DNA of 8,168 bases from AWTP1-13 sp035258605 (lineage in GTDB: Bacteria > Pseudomonadota > Alphaproteobacteria > Rhizobiales > Hyphomicrobiaceae): NCBI GenBank assembly GCA_035258605.1, contig DATFXD010000290.1:1-8168 (forward strand). The letters are read 5' to 3'. Below, one piece after another: positions 1 through 4,667 of this stretch (position 1 is the stretch's first letter; every line of letters starts with the position of its first letter). The notes below the pieces were generated by a model. It had not been told where the DNA came from. It ran no database searches and worked only from the letters and a program-made list of their open reading frames with translations. Made by a program: the position numbers and the translations under genes.

Positions 1-233
1 CAAACGAGGGTTGTTTATAGAGCCCAAGCGCAGAACACAATGCGAACACCGAGGCCAAATGCGCCAAGGAATGATCCAGGGACGACGCCAAGCCCGTGAA
101 GATGCAAGACCAAGTCGCACCGGCAACAGCCCGCGGAGAGGGCGGCGACGCCCCCGCGCCTTGGCGCGGTCGGGCCAGCCACTGCGCCCTGCGATGCCAG
201 GGCTCGGCGCGCACAGCTGGCGTTGCGTTGCGT

Positions 234-242
234 TTGTCCACA
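234..242 (+). other. DnaA-box-like nonamer TTGTCCACA
   Basis: TTGTCCACA differs from the classical DnaA box TTATCCACA at one position and is the form preferred in some GC-rich bacteria. Only this one good match was noticed in the region, and there is no clear AT-rich unwinding stretch or replication gene beside it. It could therefore be a regulatory DnaA site, a titration site or chance. It overlaps the end of a GTTGCGTTGCGT run. Confidence 0.25.
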
Positions 243-313
243 GCTCACGATCCTGTGATCGGTTCGGTTCGTCCTGTGTTTGCGTTCCTCATGGGGTCGG
301 GGGACCGCCCCCT

Positions 314-355
314 GTTCGTTGCCCCCCGTCCCGCGTTCGTTGCCCCCAGTCCCGC
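314..355 (+). repeat. Two-copy 21-bp tandem repeat
   Basis: Two head-to-tail 21-bp units (314-334 and 335-355) start with GTTCGTTGCCCCC and end with TCCCGC. They differ at one base (C versus A inside the C-rich run). The unit is iteron-sized and lies about 70 bp from the DnaA-like nonamer, inside a field of GTTGCGT heptamers. No rep gene is present, so an iteron role is only a possibility. Confidence 0.7.
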
Positions 356-483
356 GTGCGTTCTCTGACCCCTGTGGTGTTGCGTGGCGTCGGTTGAGCG
401 TTTTGTTGCGTCCTTGTTGCGTTCCCCTGTGTTGCGTCAGTTCCCGAAATCCGAAGCATCAGGACCGCCTTGGCGGACCTCAG

Positions 484-531
484 GGCGAGCCGCCGCTTGC
501 AGTGTCACCGCGTCTGGCGGCACGGCTCGCC
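484..531 (+). repeat. Long GC hairpin (inverted repeat)
   Basis: GGCGAGCCG at 484-492 is perfectly complementary to CGGCTCGCC at 523-531. After a 2-nt bulge (CA, 521-522) the stem continues with CCGC at 493-496 pairing with GCGG at 517-520. That gives about 13 bp around a 20-nt loop. No T-run follows, so it is not a standard intrinsic terminator. It ends about 35 bp before the Shine-Dalgarno of the 50-codon ORF, so it could lie in the leader of that transcript. Confidence 0.5.
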
Positions 532-581
532 GCTCGGGTCGGTTCTGATCGGCAGTCAAGCTGTTGAGGAGCAGGTTGCCC

Positions 582-734
582 ATGTCTGTTGCAGGTCATT
601 TGTGTTCACCGCGTCAACCGGCGGGCGCGTGGGTCGCGCTCAGTGAGGCCGCGCTCTCGATTGTGCGTCAGATCCGTGTCATGCCCGCCGCGGACGCCGC
701 CTCTCAGCCCCCGGCCAGCATCGAGGAAGGTTAG
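582..734 (+). CDS. Candidate small protein, 50 aa, unrecognised
   Basis: A short ATG-to-TAG frame of 50 codons is preceded by a good Shine-Dalgarno, GAGGAG at 566-571, ten bases before the start. From about codon 13 the third codon positions become strongly GC-rich, as expected for coding sequence in this genome. The first dozen codons do not share this bias. The middle (residues about 17-33, WVALSEAALSIVRQIRV) looks like a single amphipathic or weakly hydrophobic helix, and the tail is Ala/Pro-rich and acidic. I do not recognise the family and assign no function. It lies upstream of, and in the same frame as, the 70-aa ORF at 909, separated by a stem-loop region. A chance frame cannot be excluded. 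Confidence 0.4.
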   Translation: MSVAGHLCSPRQPAGAWVALSEAALSIVRQIRVMPAADAASQPPASIEEG

Positions 735-762
735 GGATGGATGTCTGCTCCGCCGTCCCTGC

Positions 763-856
763 AGCAGGCGCATCTAGCGTGCGACAGACCACGTCATCAA
801 CGGTTTTGCGTGACACGGTTTTGCGTCGTGAAACCGAGACGCTGGATGCGCCTGCT
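763..856 (+). repeat. Imperfect 18-bp inverted repeat with repeat-bearing loop
   Basis: The arm AGCAGGCGCATCTAGCGT (763-780) is complementary to ACGCTGGATGCGCCTGCT (839-856) at 17 of 18 positions. The one exception would be a G-U pair in RNA. The 58-nt loop carries two copies of ACGGTTTTGCGT (800-811 and 815-826, period 15) and a nested 6-bp stem, CGGTTT (816-821) with AAACCG (831-836). No target-site duplication flanks the arms. No integron attC core sites and no T-run are seen. It could be a structured leader or small RNA, or a miniature inverted-repeat element. Confidence 0.65.
800..826 (+). repeat. Direct repeat ACGGTTTTGCGT x2
   Basis: Two identical 12-mers are separated by GAC, giving a period of 15 bases. 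They lie in the loop of the 18-bp inverted repeat. A 49-codon frame at 741-890 would read them as a repeated R-F-C-V, but that frame does not look protein-like otherwise. Confidence 0.6.
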
Positions 857-908
857 ACTCGCTCAAGTTCAAGCCACACGTGCCCTGTGAAACCCAGAGG
901 TGACCCGG

Positions 909-1121
909 ATGTTCCCCCGCCACGTCAATTCCGTGCAATGGCATCAGGCGATGGACTACGCGCGGGCTGCGTGCGCCCGCATTTTTCGCGACGGTGGCAG
1001 CGCCGCCGAGGCACTCGCCGCCTTCGACCTACCGGCGACCGGGCCGACGCCCGACTGGAACACCTCGGTCACTCGCATCGCGGAGGCCTTGTGCGGCGGC
1101 GCGCAACGCAAGGCCGCCTGA
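909..1121 (+). CDS. Hypothetical small protein, 70 aa
   Basis: This is a 70-codon frame ending in TGA. The ATG at 909 is chosen because AGAGG (896-900) sits eight bases upstream. An in-frame GTG at 900 would add three residues but lacks such a site. Third positions are strongly GC-biased, and the composition is protein-like, unlike the gene-free stretch before it. Residues about 8-35 (HQAMDYARAACARIFRD, then SAAEALAAFDLP) suggest two helices. They are followed by a proline-containing linker and a third helix (TSVTRIAEALC). No signal peptide or membrane segment is seen. I do not recognise the family and assign no function. It is convergent with the HNH endonuclease gene, with 43 bases between the stop codons, so the two are not in one operon. 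Confidence 0.6.
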   Translation: MFPRHVNSVQWHQAMDYARAACARIFRDGGSAAEALAAFDLPATGPTPDWNTSVTRIAEALCGGAQRKAA

Positions 1122-1164
1122 AAACCCAACACCGCCTGACCGCAGCGGCGCCAGCCCAAGGCCG

Positions 1165-1725
1165 TTACGGCTCGAGCTCGGTGTCCCAGTAGAGATAGTC
1201 GAGCCAGCTTTCGTGCAGGTAGTTGGGCGGGAACAGGCGCCCGTTGCGGTGCAATTCGAACACCGTCGGCCGATAGGGCATCTGCCGCGGCTGCATGCCG
1301 GCGTGGTGCGCGAGGTGTCCGCCCTTACTCAGATTGCACGGCGCACACGCCGTCACCACGTTGTCCCAGCGGGTCTGGCCACCGCGTGAGCGCGGGATCA
1401 AATGATCGAAGGTGAGGTCGTCGCGCGCGCCGCAGTATTGGCACACGAAGCGATCGCGCAGAAACACATTAAACCGGGTAAAGGCCGGATACAGCGCCGG
1501 CTTCACGTAGGTCTTAAGCGACACCACGCTCGGCAGCCGCATCTCGAAGGAGGGGCTGCGCACGAAGCGCTCGTATTCGGAGACGATGTTGACCCGCTCC
1601 AGAAATACGGCCTTCACCGATTCCTGCCAGCTCCACAGCGACAGGGGATAATAGCTCAAGGGCCGAAAGTCGGCGTTGAGGACGAGGGCCGGAAAGTTCT
1701 CCGGCGCGGCGGCGTAAGCGTTCAC
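1165..1725 (-). CDS. HNH endonuclease family protein
   Basis: This predicted 186-aa protein carries a C-terminal HNH nuclease domain. With the GTG at 1725 as residue 1, zinc-knuckle cysteines are seen at about C95 and C98 (CQYC) and C127 and C130 (CAPC). The catalytic core is D107-H108 (FDHLIPRSRGG) and N122, followed by CNLSKGG. The N-terminal half (PALVLNADFRPLSYYPLS, then FNVFLRDRF) and the C-terminal LFPPNYLHESWLDYLYWD block match a conserved, chromosomally encoded HNH family common in alphaproteobacteria, whose physiological role is not established. The GTG at 1725 is preferred over an upstream TTG at 1764 because GAGAG lies nine bases before it and nothing comparable precedes the TTG. 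A promoter at 1789-1817 fits either start. Nuclease activity is inferred from the motif and its substrate is unknown. Confidence 0.9.
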   Translation of the reverse strand: MNAYAAAPENFPALVLNADFRPLSYYPLSLWSWQESVKAVFLERVNIVSEYERFVRSPSFEMRLPSVVSLKTYVKPALYPAFTRFNVFLRDRFVCQYCGARDDLTFDHLIPRSRGGQTRWDNVVTACAPCNLSKGGHLAHHAGMQPRQMPYRPTVFELHRNGRLFPPNYLHESWLDYLYWDTELEP

Positions 1726-1788
1726 AGCAGTGATCTCTCGACCATTTGCGTCAGCACGAATCAACGCCCGGGCGCAATGAGCGGGGCC

Positions 1789-1817
1789 ATACTAGCGGTG
1801 CATGTCGGGCCTGTGAA
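1789..1817 (-). promoter_or_regulatory. Sigma-70-type promoter of the HNH gene
   Basis: Read on the minus strand, TTCACA (1812-1817, 5 of 6 match to the -35 box) is followed after exactly 17 bases by TAGTAT (1789-1794, 4 of 6 match to the -10 box). Transcription would start near 1782, giving a leader of about 57 nt before the GTG at 1725. This suggests the HNH gene is transcribed separately from the glycosylase/carboxylesterase pair upstream. Confidence 0.5.
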
Positions 1818-1834
1818 GGTAGCGGTGCCACCTT

Positions 1835-1854
1835 GAAAATAAAGGCAAATTGCC
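1835..1854 (-). terminator. Weak terminator-like hairpin after the carboxylesterase gene
   Basis: On the minus strand, 19 bases after the carboxylesterase stop, the small palindrome GGCAATTTGCC (1844-1854) is immediately followed by the T-rich TTTATTTTC (1835-1843). The stem is only 3-5 bp, so it would be a weak intrinsic terminator at best. Its position, between the end of one minus-strand unit and the promoter of the next, is what makes it worth noting. Confidence 0.3.
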
Positions 1855-1872
1855 GCCGTAGCGGCACCTCGA

Positions 1873-2535
1873 TCACATTTTCAGGATGCCGGCGAGGAAG
1901 TGTCCGGCCAGCCACTGACCTGTGGCGTCGATGCCGTGGCCGAGGCCCGGCCGCACGTGCCACTCGAGCTTGAGGCCGGCGGCGGCGAGCTGTTCGCGGG
2001 CCACGTGCATGGCCTCGACGGGAATGAGATCGTCGTCCTCGCCGTGCACCAGCAGGATCGGCGGCCGGCCGGTGATGGCGCCGATGTGCTCCGGCCCGGC
2101 CAAAAGTCCCGAGTAGCCGACCACCGCTGCCGGCTGCCGGCTGCGGCGCAAGGCCACGTGCAGGGCAAGCATGGTGCCCTGGCTAAACCCGACCAGCGCC
2201 AGGCGCTCGGCACCGAGCTCGAGCCGGGCCAGCTCCCGATCGAGGAAACGATTGAGGTGAGGCTCGGCAGCGACCACGCCGCGCCACAATTCGTCGGGAT
2301 CGCGAAAGGTCAAAGCGAACCACTGCAACGCACCCGGCATACCCGGGATCGTTTCCGGCGCATTCGGCGCCACGAAGGCCGCAGCCGGCAGGCGGGCCTG
2401 CCAGCCCTCAGCCAAGGCGATGAGATCATCGCCGTTGGCACCGTAACCATGCAGCAGCACCACCAGCGCCGTCGCCCGCCCGTGGCGGGGAGCGAGCCGC
2501 GGTCCATCGAGCAATCTGGGCGCGCCCGCAGCCAT
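1873..2535 (-). CDS. Phospholipase/carboxylesterase (alpha/beta hydrolase)
   Basis: This 220-aa protein, a usual length for the family, belongs to the bacterial phospholipase/carboxylesterase group related to acyl-protein thioesterases. It has the oxyanion segment LLHGYGANGDDL (27-38) and the nucleophile elbow GFSQG with Ser118. Asp168 in HGEDDDLIP and His200 in GLGHG complete a catalytic triad. No signal peptide is seen, so it is probably cytoplasmic. Relatives hydrolyse short-chain esters. The natural substrate here is not shown by the sequence. Its ATG directly abuts the TAA of the DNA glycosylase gene, so the two are almost certainly co-transcribed and translationally coupled. The Shine-Dalgarno is weak (AAGG about 14 bases upstream), in keeping with coupling. 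Confidence 0.9.
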   Translation of the reverse strand: MAAGAPRLLDGPRLAPRHGRATALVVLLHGYGANGDDLIALAEGWQARLPAAAFVAPNAPETIPGMPGALQWFALTFRDPDELWRGVVAAEPHLNRFLDRELARLELGAERLALVGFSQGTMLALHVALRRSRQPAAVVGYSGLLAGPEHIGAITGRPPILLVHGEDDDLIPVEAMHVAREQLAAAGLKLEWHVRPGLGHGIDATGQWLAGHFLAGILKM

Positions 2536-3288
2536 TTAGACCGGCGCCGCCTTGGCGGTGCGTTTGAGGTGAGCGTAGTAATTCCACAACAGCCGCGCCG
2601 CCACCCCGCGCCACGGCCGCCAGCGCTCGGCGATCGCCAGCAACTCTTGCGCGTTGGGCCGGCTCGCGAGCCCAAGCGCCTTGGCCGCGCCGATCTGCAG
2701 CGCCAGGTCGCCGGGCGCAAAGCCATCGCCACGGCCAAGACAGAACATGATGTAGATGTCCGCCGTCCACGGCCCGATGCCGCTGATGGCGGTCAGCGCG
2801 CCCACAATGTCGGCATCGCTGCTGGCCTCGAGCCGCGACAGGTCGAGACCATCGCTTAAGGCCGCCGAGATGGCGCGCAAGGTACGGATCTTGGACCGCG
2901 ACAGCCCAACGCCGGCCAACTCAGCGTCGCCGAGCGCGGCCATCACCTCAGGTTCGAACGGCTGGCACAACAGTTCCGTGCGCGTCCAGATCGCCGACGC
3001 GCTCGCCACCGACAGCTGTTGGCCGACGATGATGCGCGCCAGCCCGGCAAACCCGGCCGGCCGTCGTCGCAACGGCGGATCGCCGGCAGCATCGTGCACC
3101 ATGCGCATGACCGCGCAACGGCGCCGCAGGTGGCGCACGCCCTCGCGCAAATCGTGCTCGCTGGCAATGATGCGGGGCAGGACCGCGGTCTTGGGCCGCC
3201 CGCGCGGGGTCGGGGCGCCTTTCGCCCCCCGACCGGCCCCGCCTTTGCCACGGCCGCGCGCCTCGCCGCTTTCGCCGATGCTTGCCAC
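2536..3288 (-). CDS. alkA: DNA-3-methyladenine glycosylase II (AlkA-type)
   Basis: This HhH-GPD superfamily DNA glycosylase, about 250 aa, is predicted to excise alkylated purines such as 3-methyladenine in base excision repair. From the GTG at 3288, the core begins near residue 39 (PRIIASEHDL). It includes LARIIVGQQLSVASA (about 83-97), the helix-hairpin-helix ISGIGPWTADIYIM (about 168-181), and FAPGDLALQ with the presumed catalytic Asp194. The C-terminal RWRPWRGVAARLLWNYY is typical of the family. The GTG start is chosen because AGCGAGGA lies nine bases before it. The open frame continues upstream to 3528 but that part looks noncoding. The first ~38 residues are a Gly/Arg/Lys-rich low-complexity extension, and an internal start nearer residue 39 is possible. 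The gene is followed with no gap by a carboxylesterase gene and is divergent from gluQ. Confidence 0.88.
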   Translation of the reverse strand: MASIGESGEARGRGKGGAGRGAKGAPTPRGRPKTAVLPRIIASEHDLREGVRHLRRRCAVMRMVHDAAGDPPLRRRPAGFAGLARIIVGQQLSVASASAIWTRTELLCQPFEPEVMAALGDAELAGVGLSRSKIRTLRAISAALSDGLDLSRLEASSDADIVGALTAISGIGPWTADIYIMFCLGRGDGFAPGDLALQIGAAKALGLASRPNAQELLAIAERWRPWRGVAARLLWNYYAHLKRTAKAAPV

Positions 3289-3364
3289 CCCAGTCGATCC
3301 TCGCTGATATTGAAAGCGCCAGGTGTAGCGGTGCCAGCGGCCGGCACGCAAGGTTGAAAGCCGC

Positions 3365-3387
3365 CGGGGTCGCCGCGCCGGACCCCG
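3365..3387. repeat. 7-bp inverted repeat between alkA and gluQ
   Basis: CGGGGTC (3365-3371) and GACCCCG (3381-3387) form a perfect 7-bp stem around a 9-nt loop in the 233-bp divergent intergenic region. It could be an operator half-site pair or a leader hairpin of the glycosylase transcript. There is no T-run to suggest a terminator. Confidence 0.35.
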
Positions 3388-3440
3388 TGCCAGCACCCCG
3401 TTCCCCCTGTGCCCCGTGGGTCCCTTGTGACGCCCTTGCC

Positions 3441-3470
3441 TTGCCGGCGCCGCGGCCGGCACACTAAAAG
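3441..3470 (+). promoter_or_regulatory. Possible gluQ promoter
   Basis: TTGCCG (3441-3446) is followed, with an 18-base spacer, by TAAAAG (3465-3470). TAAAAG is the only AT-rich block between the GC-rich palindrome at 3443-3460 and the gluQ start. Transcription would begin near 3477, leaving a leader of about 45 nt. Both boxes are imperfect, so this is a weak prediction. Confidence 0.25.
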
Positions 3471-3521
3471 CCCGGGTGTGCCGCGTCGACTGACCCCAAC
3501 GAGCTTTGGCGTTCAAACGCG

Positions 3522-4403
3522 ATGCCACGACCGGTCTTCAGGTTTGCCCCCAGTCCCAATGGCGAACTGCATCTGGGCCACGCCCTTTCCGCCCTCCTCA
3601 CCTTCGAGCGGGCACGTGCCGTCGGCGGCCGCTTCCTTGTGCGCATCGAGGACATCGACGTTGGCCGCACGCGCTCGAGCTTCATCGCCGGTATCTTCGA
3701 GGACCTCGCCTGGCTCGGGATCAGCTGGGAAGAGCCGGTGCTGCAGCAGTCGCACCGCCTGGGCGCCTACGCCGCCGCCGCTCAGCGCCTCGCCGCCATG
3801 GGTCTGCTCTACCCCTGCTTTGCCACCCGCGCCGAGATCGCCGGTGCCGCCGGCGATGGGGTGTCAGACCCCGACGGCGCCCCGCTTTATCCCGGACTTT
3901 ATCGGCATGCGCCGGCCGAAACCATCGCCCGTCGCCAGGCCGCCGGTGAGGCCTTCGCCCTGCGCCTCGACATGCAGCGGGCGCTGGCGGTGGCCAAGGC
4001 CAAACTCGGCGGCGCCGCGCTCACGTTCACCGAACGCGATGCGGCGGGCGCCGCGCACACTCAGTTGGCGTGCCCCGAGCGCTGGGGCGATGCCGTCATC
4101 GTGCGCAAGGACGTGGCGACCAGCTACCATTTGGCGGTCGTCGTCGATGATGCCTGGCAGGGCGTCACCCACGTCACCCGCGGCCGCGACCTCATCGCCG
4201 CCACCGACTTGCATCGCCTGCTGCAGTTGCTGCTCGACCTGCCGGTGCCGGTCTACGAGCACCATCGCCTGATCACCGATGCCGACGGGCGCAAGCTTGC
4301 CAAGAGCGCTGGTGATGAAAGTCTGAGCGCCTTGCGACGCCAGGGTGTGACCCCCGAGCAAGTGCGCCAACGCGTCGGCTTGAGCCCGCCTCAATGGCAA
4401 TGA
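3522..4403 (+). CDS. gluQ: Glutamyl-Q tRNA(Asp) synthetase
   Basis: This 293-aa protein resembles the catalytic half of glutamyl-tRNA synthetase without an anticodon-binding domain, which is the GluQ-RS architecture. GluQ-RS activates glutamate and attaches it to the queuosine base at position 34 of tRNA(Asp). The sequence shows FRFAPSPNGELHLGHA with the HIGH-type motif HLGH at 17-20, RIEDID at 41-46, SYHLAVVVDDA at 201-211, VTRGRDLIAATDLH at 218-231 and the KMSKS-type KLAKS at 258-262. At the zinc site only Cys99 (YPCFATRAEI) is seen. The second cysteine is Ala101 and the later ligand cysteine is not evident. The ATG at 3522 fits the family N-terminus, although its Shine-Dalgarno is weak. 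The gene is transcribed divergently from the AlkA-type glycosylase. Confidence 0.92.
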   Translation: MPRPVFRFAPSPNGELHLGHALSALLTFERARAVGGRFLVRIEDIDVGRTRSSFIAGIFEDLAWLGISWEEPVLQQSHRLGAYAAAAQRLAAMGLLYPCFATRAEIAGAAGDGVSDPDGAPLYPGLYRHAPAETIARRQAAGEAFALRLDMQRALAVAKAKLGGAALTFTERDAAGAAHTQLACPERWGDAVIVRKDVATSYHLAVVVDDAWQGVTHVTRGRDLIAATDLHRLLQLLLDLPVPVYEHHRLITDADGRKLAKSAGDESLSALRRQGVTPEQVRQRVGLSPPQWQ

Positions 4404-4446
4404 CTGCTCAGGGGGAAAGCGGAATAATTCAGCCGCGACATTGGCT

Positions 4447-4463
4447 TTGGCACGGGATTTGAC
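4447..4463 (+). promoter_or_regulatory. Sigma-54-like near-match
   Basis: TTGGCACG (4447-4454), four spacer bases, then TTGAC (4459-4463) matches the sigma-54 consensus TTGGCACG-N4-TTGC in sequence and spacing. The exception is the key C of the -12 GC, which is A here. That position is normally important, so the site may be inactive or fortuitous. It lies about 200 bp before the membrane protein gene. Confidence 0.2.
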
Positions 4464-4514
4464 AAAAGCCGGGCGAAAGGCGGTCGGCCAGTTCTGGCGC
4501 CGCCGCCATCGAAT

Positions 4515-4529
4515 TTAATGCTTTGTTAA
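4515..4529 (+). promoter_or_regulatory. CtrA-type box TTAA-N7-TTAA
   Basis: TTAA (4515-4518), seven bases, then TTAA (4526-4529) is an exact match to the core binding motif of the alphaproteobacterial response regulator CtrA. TTAA is scarce in this GC-rich window, and no other pair at this spacing was noticed. The box lies 138 bp before the start of the membrane protein gene and downstream of gluQ, so the membrane protein is the likely target. A TATAGT hexamer at 4562-4567 could be a -10 element, but no -35 at the right spacing was found. Confidence 0.45.
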
Positions 4530-4667
4530 GTTCCTTGTCTCAGCTTGGTCCCAATCGGGCCTATAGTTGCCTCAGATCACACCCGAATTTTGCGTTTTTT
4601 GGGTATGGCTTTGGTCATCAAGGTGACTTTGGCGGCCGCCGGCGGGAAATAGAGCGGACCAATTCCA

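Larger units (their letters stand above)
1..581. other. Gene-free, repeat-rich stretch
   Basis: No convincing coding region is seen here on either strand. The open frames translate to arginine/proline/serine-rich sequences with no recognisable domain, and none has a convincing ribosome binding site. The stretch does contain structure. There are six exact GTTGCGT heptamers on the plus strand between 222 and 437, four CCTGTG hexamers, a 21-bp tandem repeat at 314-355, a DnaA-box-like nonamer at 234-242, two GC palindromes sharing the core GCCTTGGC (154-169 and 463-480), and a long hairpin at 484-531. No gene is cut by the left edge as far as can be seen. It could be a regulatory or RNA-coding region or decayed DNA. 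The sequence alone does not decide. Confidence 0.6.

Noticed and set aside
11..397. Long open frames (128 and 90 aa plus strand, 77 aa minus strand) in the first 400 bases
   Set aside because: The translations are Arg/Pro/Ser-rich, no domain is recognisable, there are no good ribosome binding sites, and the frames overlap each other and the tandem repeat.
763..856. Integron attC site
   Set aside because: The size and inverted-repeat form fit, but the RYYYAAC and GTTRRRY core sites are missing at the ends and no integrase or cassette structure is present.
741..890. 49-codon frame reading through the inverted repeat
   Set aside because: The sequence is better explained by the hairpin and direct repeat. 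The peptide is Arg/Cys-rich with no protein-like pattern, and the 5' spacing from the Shine-Dalgarno is long.
737..1192. 151-codon open frame across the inverted repeat and the 70-aa gene
   Set aside because: It has a possible Shine-Dalgarno (GAGGAAGG), but the translation is Arg/Ser-rich without domains. It overlaps the better-supported 909-1121 gene in another frame and runs into the end of the HNH gene.
1900..2859. 319-codon plus-strand open frame opposite the carboxylesterase and glycosylase genes
   Set aside because: It is an antisense shadow of two well-supported genes. Its length is a by-product of high GC content, with no domain or start signal.
3289..3528. Upstream extension of the AlkA frame by 80 codons
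   Set aside because: The open frame continues, but the translation is low-complexity Arg/Gly-rich, covers the divergent promoter region, and the GTG at 3288 has a good Shine-Dalgarno.
4459..4487. Perfect TTGACA at 4459-4464 as a -35 box
   Set aside because: The hexamer 17 bases downstream is GGTCGG, which is not a -10 element.
4605..4652. 15-codon ATG-to-TAG frame before the membrane protein gene, a possible leader peptide
   Set aside because: There is no Shine-Dalgarno, no regulatory codon run, and no attenuator-like alternative hairpins.
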